Source: Pseudoflavonifractor sp. An44
Lineage (GTDB): Bacteria; Bacillota; Clostridia; Oscillospirales; Oscillospiraceae
Assembly: GCF_002161675.1 (NCBI RefSeq)
Contig: NZ_NFIH01000003.1
Coordinates: 110,395-174,394, forward strand
Length of the DNA stretch: 64,000 nucleotides
Direction of reading: 5' to 3'
Every line of letters begins with the position of its first letter. The first letter of the stretch is position 1. The notes beneath the pieces were generated by a model. That model was not told the DNA's origin. It did no database searches and saw only the letters and a program-made list of their open reading frames with translations. Positions 59,654 through 64,000 of the stretch are shown here, one piece after another. Made by a program: the position numbers and the translations under genes.

Positions 59654-59715
59654 AATTCCTACCTCCATGCCCTATGGGCGTATTTAGTAAAATTCTAGTC
59701 GCAAGAGTCGGATAT

Positions 59716-59744
59716 AGTATACCGAATACCGGGCAAAAAGTCAA
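59716..59744 (-). promoter_or_regulatory. Promoter of rfbA
   Basis: On the reverse strand TTGACT, an exact 17-base spacer and TATACT, 63 bases before the start codon. Confidence 0.7.
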
Positions 59745-59815
59745 TGAAGGGGGAGAAACGTCGCAGGGCAAAGATTTCCCAGTATGTGTTAACCATATCT
59801 TAATACTTTGAGTGG

Positions 59816-59844
59816 TTGCAACTTAAGGGGAAGATTGGTAGTAT
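59816..59844 (+). promoter_or_regulatory. Promoter of the two-component operon
   Basis: TTGCAA, an exact 17-base spacer and TAGTAT, 37 bases before the response-regulator start. Confidence 0.6.
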
Positions 59845-59880
59845 AGAAGCAGATCAGAAACAGCGGGAGGGCATGGAAGG

Positions 59881-60579
59881 ATGTACAAGATTCTAATCTG
59901 TGATGATGACCATGACATTGTATCTGCGTTAAAAATTTACCTCACCAGTGAGGGATATCAGACCGTGGAGGCATACAACGGACAGGAGGCCCTGGAGGCC
60001 GTAGAAGCCGGCGGCATTGACCTGGTGCTCATGGACGTGATGATGCCCAAAATGGACGGCATTCGCGCCACCGCCCGGATGCGGGAGGAGGGGAATATCC
60101 CCATCATTCTCCTCACCGCCAAGGGCGAGGACAGCGACAAGGTGCTGGGGCTGAACATCGGGGCGGATGACTACATCACCAAACCCTTCAACCCCATCGA
60201 GGTGCTGGCCCGGGTCAAGAGCCAACTGCGCCGCTACACCACCCTGGGTGGCAAGCAGAGCGGCGACGAGCAGGGCGTGCTGCGCAACGGGGCCCTGGTG
60301 CTGGACGACGCGGCCAAGATGGTGCGGGTGGACGGCGAGGTCATCAACCTCACCCCCATTGAGTACAACATTCTCCACCTGCTGATGAAGAACCCCGGGC
60401 GGGTGTACTCCACCGCCCAGATCTATCAGCTGGTGTGGAACGACCCGGTTTTGGGGTCGGAGAACACCGTAGCGGTGCACATTCGCCACCTGCGGGAGAA
60501 AATCGAAATCGACCCGGCCAACCCCCACTATCTGAAAGTGGTGTGGGGCCTGGGTTATAAAATGGAGAAGATGGTATGA
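59881..60579 (+). CDS. OmpR/PhoB-family response regulator
   Basis: A 232-residue regulator: receiver domain with the acidic pair DDD (8-10), phosphoacceptor D52 in LVLMDVMMP, the LLTAKGED switch threonine and the ITKPF lysine, then a winged-helix DNA-binding domain (about 135-232, LTPIEYNILHLLMKNPGRVYS ... VHIRHLREKIE ... GLGYKME). The start follows GGAAGG. Its stop overlaps the kinase start by ATGA. The style is close to VanR-type systems; target genes are unknown. Confidence 0.93.
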   Translation: MYKILICDDDHDIVSALKIYLTSEGYQTVEAYNGQEALEAVEAGGIDLVLMDVMMPKMDGIRATARMREEGNIPIILLTAKGEDSDKVLGLNIGADDYITKPFNPIEVLARVKSQLRRYTTLGGKQSGDEQGVLRNGALVLDDAAKMVRVDGEVINLTPIEYNILHLLMKNPGRVYSTAQIYQLVWNDPVLGSENTVAVHIRHLREKIEIDPANPHYLKVVWGLGYKMEKMV

Positions 60580-62834
60580 GAGCACGGGAAAACCCGGTGC
60601 TGAAAGCGGGGGCGTTCCTGCTGGCAGTGGTGACCTTTGCCATTGCGGCCGTGATGGGCTGCTACCAGATGGTAAATCTCAATGTGATCTGGGGCCAGAC
60701 CTCGGCAGCGGGGGGCTACACCATTCGCTACCTGGAAAACCAGGACCTGCAACAGATCAGCTACCTGCTGGACCTCATCTACACCGAGCAGGAGCTGGGG
60801 TCTCTGAGCAGCTATGAGCAGCAGATGAAGTCGGATTTGGAGCAGCAGTACCAGTGGAACAACACCAACCTGCGCTGGCAGCTGCTGGACCCGGAGGGCG
60901 GTGTCCTCCAGGGGAATACCACCCAGGCCCGTCCCTCCCAGCCGGAGGGCATCTACTGGGGGGAGTACTACGTCTCCAACCTGGAGATGGACGTGCGCAA
61001 TGACGTGGGCACCAAGTGGGCGGATGTGGTGGATACCATCCGCAACCCGCCTGCCAGTCCTCAGCGCGTGGAGAGCGATACCTGGGCCTATGAACTGAGT
61101 GCGGCGGTGCAGCAGTACCGGGAGGACCCCAGCAGCGTGGATTTGACAGCGGTGTACTTAGACGGGGAAGGTAAGGGCGACATGCTGCGCATCTCCACCC
61201 AGTTCGGGGTGTTTGCCTATGCCCCATCGGTGCAAAACGTCATCAGGTCCAACGTCTTCGGCTATCATTACGACCTGGATGCCGGGGGCTGGACCACCAA
61301 TGCAGAGGAGGGCTGGACCGAGGGTGCCGTGGCTTTGGACCTGGTACTGTGGGTGAACACCTCCCTGGCCGTGGAGGGGGACTCCTACGCCAAGGCCTAT
61401 CTGGGTCTGGACTGGTGGAAAAACCACAACGTGGCCATGCTGGTGCTGAACCTGGTGTGTGTGGCGGTGGGCATTGCCATGCTGGTGTTCCTGTGCGTGG
61501 GCGCCGGATGCCGCAAGGGTACCGAGGGCGTCTATTTGAATTGGTTCCATCGGTTGCCCGGGGAGTTGATTCTGGTGGCTCTGTTTCTCCTGGCCAGTTA
61601 CCCGGTGAGCTGGCTGGTGGAAGAAGCCATTATGGATATCACATATACGATAATGCCCATGAAGCTCCAGCTACTGCTGGTGGGAGGAGGAATGGCGGCC
61701 ATGACCGCGATGACTGCGGGGCTGCTGACCACCGTAAGCGCCCGCCTTAAGAGCCATACCCTGGTCCGCAGCACCCTGCTGTGGTGGGCCTGGGGATGGA
61801 TAAAAAAGATTCTGGGGATGGCCCGCCGTACCATTCCCCTGGTTTGGCGTGTGGGAATGGGCGGTTGTCTCTATATGCTGGTGTCTCTGGTGTTGCTGAT
61901 GAGCAATGCCGTGTTTCTCTGGGTGGTCATCAGCGTGGTGCTGGTGGTGTACCTGTGCAGCTGGGCCCACTGCTGGAAGCAGATTCGCCGCTGTACCGGG
62001 GAACTGCTCAAGGGCAATCTGAACGTGCAGATCTCCTGCCACCACATGCCCCACGACCTGCGGGAGCACGCCCAGCAGCTGAACAACCTGGGCCAGTCCA
62101 TCTCCCAGGCGGTGGCGGAGCGGATGCGCAGCGAGCACTTCAAAGCCGAGCTCATCACCAACGTCTCCCACGACTTGAAAACCCCCCTCACCTCCATCAT
62201 CAACTATGTGGACCTGCTGAAAAAGGAGCCCATGGCCAACGAGCGGGTGGAGGAGTATATCAACGTGCTGGAGCGCAAGAGTAACCGCCTGAAAAAGCTT
62301 ACCGAGGACCTGGTGGAGGCCTCCAAGGCGTCCACCGGCGTGTTGTCGGTGGAGTTGGCCCGGCTGGACCTGGGAGAAATCGCAGATCAGGCCCTGGGCG
62401 AGTACGAGGAACGGCTCCAGGCCGCAGGGCTGGCAGTGGTGCGCACCCTGCCCGACCACCCGGTGTGGGTGATGGCGGACGGCCGGAGACTGTGGCGGGT
62501 GCTGGACAATCTGCTGGGCAACTGCGCCAAGTACGCCCTGGAGGGCTCCCGGGTGTATGTGGAGCTGCACTACGACGACAAGAGCGCCACCCTGTCCATG
62601 AAGAACATCTCCCGGGAGGCCCTGAACGTGCCGGTGGAGCGGCTCATGGAGCGGTTTGTCCGGGGCGACGAGTCCCGGTCCACCGACGGCAGCGGCTTAG
62701 GCCTGTCCATTGCCCAGTCCATGACCGAGCTGCAAAAGGGTACCTTCCAGATTGAGATCGACGGAGACCTGTTCAAGGCCATGGTCACGCTGCCTCTGGC
62801 CCCCAGCGAAGAGCTGGCGGAAATGAAAGGCTAA
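60576..62834 (+). CDS. Multi-helix membrane sensor histidine kinase
   Basis: A 752-residue kinase partnered with the response regulator by an ATGA overlap. An N-terminal helix (about 10-32) is followed by an extracellular domain of about 250 residues, then a group of five to six membrane helices (about 285-470), a HAMP-like linker, the HisKA helix with NVSHDLKTPL (H532) and an HATPase_c domain (N box LDNLLGNCAKYAL; G box DGSGLGLSIAQS). The many helices and large external part suggest a sensor of envelope signals. Repeat B copy 3 follows its stop. Confidence 0.92.
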   Translation: MRARENPVLKAGAFLLAVVTFAIAAVMGCYQMVNLNVIWGQTSAAGGYTIRYLENQDLQQISYLLDLIYTEQELGSLSSYEQQMKSDLEQQYQWNNTNLRWQLLDPEGGVLQGNTTQARPSQPEGIYWGEYYVSNLEMDVRNDVGTKWADVVDTIRNPPASPQRVESDTWAYELSAAVQQYREDPSSVDLTAVYLDGEGKGDMLRISTQFGVFAYAPSVQNVIRSNVFGYHYDLDAGGWTTNAEEGWTEGAVALDLVLWVNTSLAVEGDSYAKAYLGLDWWKNHNVAMLVLNLVCVAVGIAMLVFLCVGAGCRKGTEGVYLNWFHRLPGELILVALFLLASYPVSWLVEEAIMDITYTIMPMKLQLLLVGGGMAAMTAMTAGLLTTVSARLKSHTLVRSTLLWWAWGWIKKILGMARRTIPLVWRVGMGGCLYMLVSLVLLMSNAVFLWVVISVVLVVYLCSWAHCWKQIRRCTGELLKGNLNVQISCHHMPHDLREHAQQLNNLGQSISQAVAERMRSEHFKAELITNVSHDLKTPLTSIINYVDLLKKEPMANERVEEYINVLERKSNRLKKLTEDLVEASKASTGVLSVELARLDLGEIADQALGEYEERLQAAGLAVVRTLPDHPVWVMADGRRLWRVLDNLLGNCAKYALEGSRVYVELHYDDKSATLSMKNISREALNVPVERLMERFVRGDESRSTDGSGLGLSIAQSMTELQKGTFQIEIDGDLFKAMVTLPLAPSEELAEMKG

Positions 62835-62839
62835 AAAAA

Positions 62840-62990
62840 TGAAGAATGATAAATGAATAATGGAAAATGCAGGCCCTAGACATTGCCGTATTTCTTGGGT
62901 TGCTGGGCGTAGGGGAGGGGCTTGCTCCTCCCGAATCTCCCAGGACAAGGCCAGGGCACCAATGGGCCGGGTAAGCCACGGCCCCTACCG
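62840..62990 (+). repeat. REP-like intergenic repeat B, copy 3
   Basis: Full-length match to 15601-15745, beginning just after the kinase stop with the same AT-rich lead and AATGCAGGCCCTAGACATTG; the two palindromes carry a few substitutions. Confidence 0.8.
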
Positions 62991-63019
62991 GGGAACGCCA
63001 AAGAAGTACATATAAAGCA

Positions 63020-63057
63020 GAAAAAACGGAGAAAGCCACGGCTTTCTCCGTTTTTTG
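63020..63057. terminator. Bidirectional terminator before the DUF3048 gene end
   Basis: AAAAAACGGAGAAAGCC pairs with GGCTTTCTCCGTTTTTT around three bases; it ends the reverse-strand gene at 63063 and can also close the kinase operon. Confidence 0.88.
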
Positions 63058-63062
63058 CTAGA

Positions 63063-64000
63063 TTATTCAGCTACCACGTCGCGGGATGTGGGGACAATGC
63101 ACACAAAGCTCTTGCCCACCCCCAGAGACAGGGGCTTACCATCTTGGGTGTAGTAGCGCAGCTGGTTGTAGTGGTCTCCCTTCTCCCAGTTGATGGGAAT
63201 CATCTTGCCGCCGCAGGCGAAATAGCCTGTGCCGGAGGTGAGGGAGACGTCGCTGTAGTAGCCGTCATCCATGGTGGAATACTCCGTCTGGAGCACCAGC
63301 ACGTTGGTGGTGGAGATTTGGGAGCCGTCGTTGCCGTCAATGAAGGGGCTGTCGTACTGCTCTACCAGGTAGACTTGTTTGTCCTGGTTGTACTGGAAGA
63401 CGGTGTTTTTGTAGTTGGAGTAGGTGACGGTGATGGTGTTGGCCGTCTGTCCATCCTGGGGAGTGCCGTCTTCGGTGAAGCTCATCTCGTACTTGTATCC
63501 TTCCGAGTGGGGGCCCAGCAGGCCGTTGGCGGTGAGCGTTTCCACCATGGCTTTCCCGTCGGCCATGAGGGTGTGCTCCCAGGCGTAGGACACTCCGGGG
63601 GTACGGTCCGGGTCCCGGAAGAAGATGCCCGAGGCGTTGGTGCCCTTCACGCCGTCCACATCATTGACCCCCAGCTGGGCGATGGTGTCGTAGACGTAGT
63701 GGCTGCCTCCGGCGTGGACGAACACCCCGTCATGGCCCAGGGCCAAGTCCAAGAAGCAGTCCCGGGCCGAGCGCACCGAGCCGATGGTGGTGAGGTCGGC
63801 GGGGTCCTGATACACGGCCAGCATCCGGGTGATGCCGCCCTCGGCAATGGCCTCATAGATGATGTCGGCGGTGGAGTTGCCCTGCTGGGGCATGGCCACC
63901 TTGATGTTGTTCATCACCACGGTGACGGGCTTTTGCCCGCTGAGATCGGTATCGGTGGCCTCTCCGGTGAGAGGATTGGTGTACAGGGGCGGGGTGGGGG
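63063..64000 (-). CDS. DUF3048 (YerB-like) protein, 5' end beyond window
   Basis: The reverse-strand frame is open from the window edge (…PLYTNPLTGEATDTDLSGQKP, in frame before the first ATG at 63920) to the stop at 63063, so about 312 residues are present and the N-terminus is missing. Family segments are clear: VVMNNIKVAMPQQGNSTADIIYEA, ITRMLAVY, IGSVRSARDCFLDLALGHDGVFVHAGGS and a C-terminal WEKGDHYNQLRYYTQDGKPL. YerB-type proteins are usually lipoproteins of unknown function; the lipobox would lie outside the window. Confidence 0.9.
   Translation of the reverse strand, partial: PTPPLYTNPLTGEATDTDLSGQKPVTVVMNNIKVAMPQQGNSTADIIYEAIAEGGITRMLAVYQDPADLTTIGSVRSARDCFLDLALGHDGVFVHAGGSHYVYDTIAQLGVNDVDGVKGTNASGIFFRDPDRTPGVSYAWEHTLMADGKAMVETLTANGLLGPHSEGYKYEMSFTEDGTPQDGQTANTITVTYSNYKNTVFQYNQDKQVYLVEQYDSPFIDGNDGSQISTTNVLVLQTEYSTMDDGYYSDVSLTSGTGYFACGGKMIPINWEKGDHYNQLRYYTQDGKPLSLGVGKSFVCIVPTSRDVVAE

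Overview
The window looks like a chromosomal segment of a gut-type, GC-rich member of the Clostridia, most like the Oscillospiraceae (Flavonifractor/Intestinimonas-like). This is inferred from the GC-rich coding style, strong AGGAGG-type ribosome binding sites, RNase J, a single-chain pyruvate:ferredoxin oxidoreductase, a PdaB-like deacetylase, SpaA-type pili with class C sortases and an FMN-riboswitch-controlled RibU. No rRNA, tRNA or CRISPR array was seen.

Layout. 0-5 kb: serine biosynthesis (serC partial, serA), a phosphopantetheinyl transferase, a glycolipid glycosyltransferase translationally coupled to a flippase-like membrane protein, and secG. 5.9-11 kb, mostly reverse strand: an XRE-type membrane regulator, a glycogen synthase with a long basic plus heptad-repeat N-terminus, and a ComM/YifB AAA ATPase. 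11.3-17.8 kb: pyruvate:ferredoxin oxidoreductase, comF and RNase J. 18.0-26.3 kb: a small serine recombinase, an AT-rich stretch holding a pair of inverted recombination-site-like repeats, then a sortase-assembled pilus operon (VWA tip adhesin, LPTTG major pilin, two class C sortases). 26.6-27.6 kb: FMN riboswitch and ribU. 28.3-32.1 kb, reverse strand: larC, larB and larE for the nickel-pincer cofactor, and an iron-sulfur protein. 32.2-33.6 kb: a MATE exporter. 34.2-50.9 kb: a compact, co-directional phage-derived module (repressor, small and large terminase, portal, scaffold, decoration, capsid, holin-like proteins, amidase, fibres, short-tail-type structural proteins) with no integrase, replication or tail-tube/tape-measure genes. 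51-55.3 kb: an effector-binding-domain protein, a GH13 alpha-glucanase, a polysaccharide deacetylase and a second MATE exporter. 55.4-57.4 kb: a repeat cluster and an AT-rich island with a secreted protein and a tiny membrane protein. 57.7-64 kb: a HAD phosphatase, a glucose-1-phosphate thymidylyltransferase, a two-component system and a DUF3048 protein cut by the window end.

Most interesting. (1) Two exact 16-bp inverted repeats, each inside a hix-like 26-bp dyad, lie between the serine recombinase and the pilus operon and enclose a promoter-like sequence: a candidate phase switch for the pilus. (2) The phage module is unusually small and undamaged, suggesting a domesticated or satellite-like particle. 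(3) A roughly 530-bp intergenic element occurs twice in full and once in part; its end hairpins keep the same geometry with different sequences, the mark of a structured element. Smaller repeat families (a 145-bp REP-like unit in three copies, a 178-bp pair flanking the ferredoxin/MATE genes, and a hairpin-ended MITE-like unit) fill most remaining long gaps.
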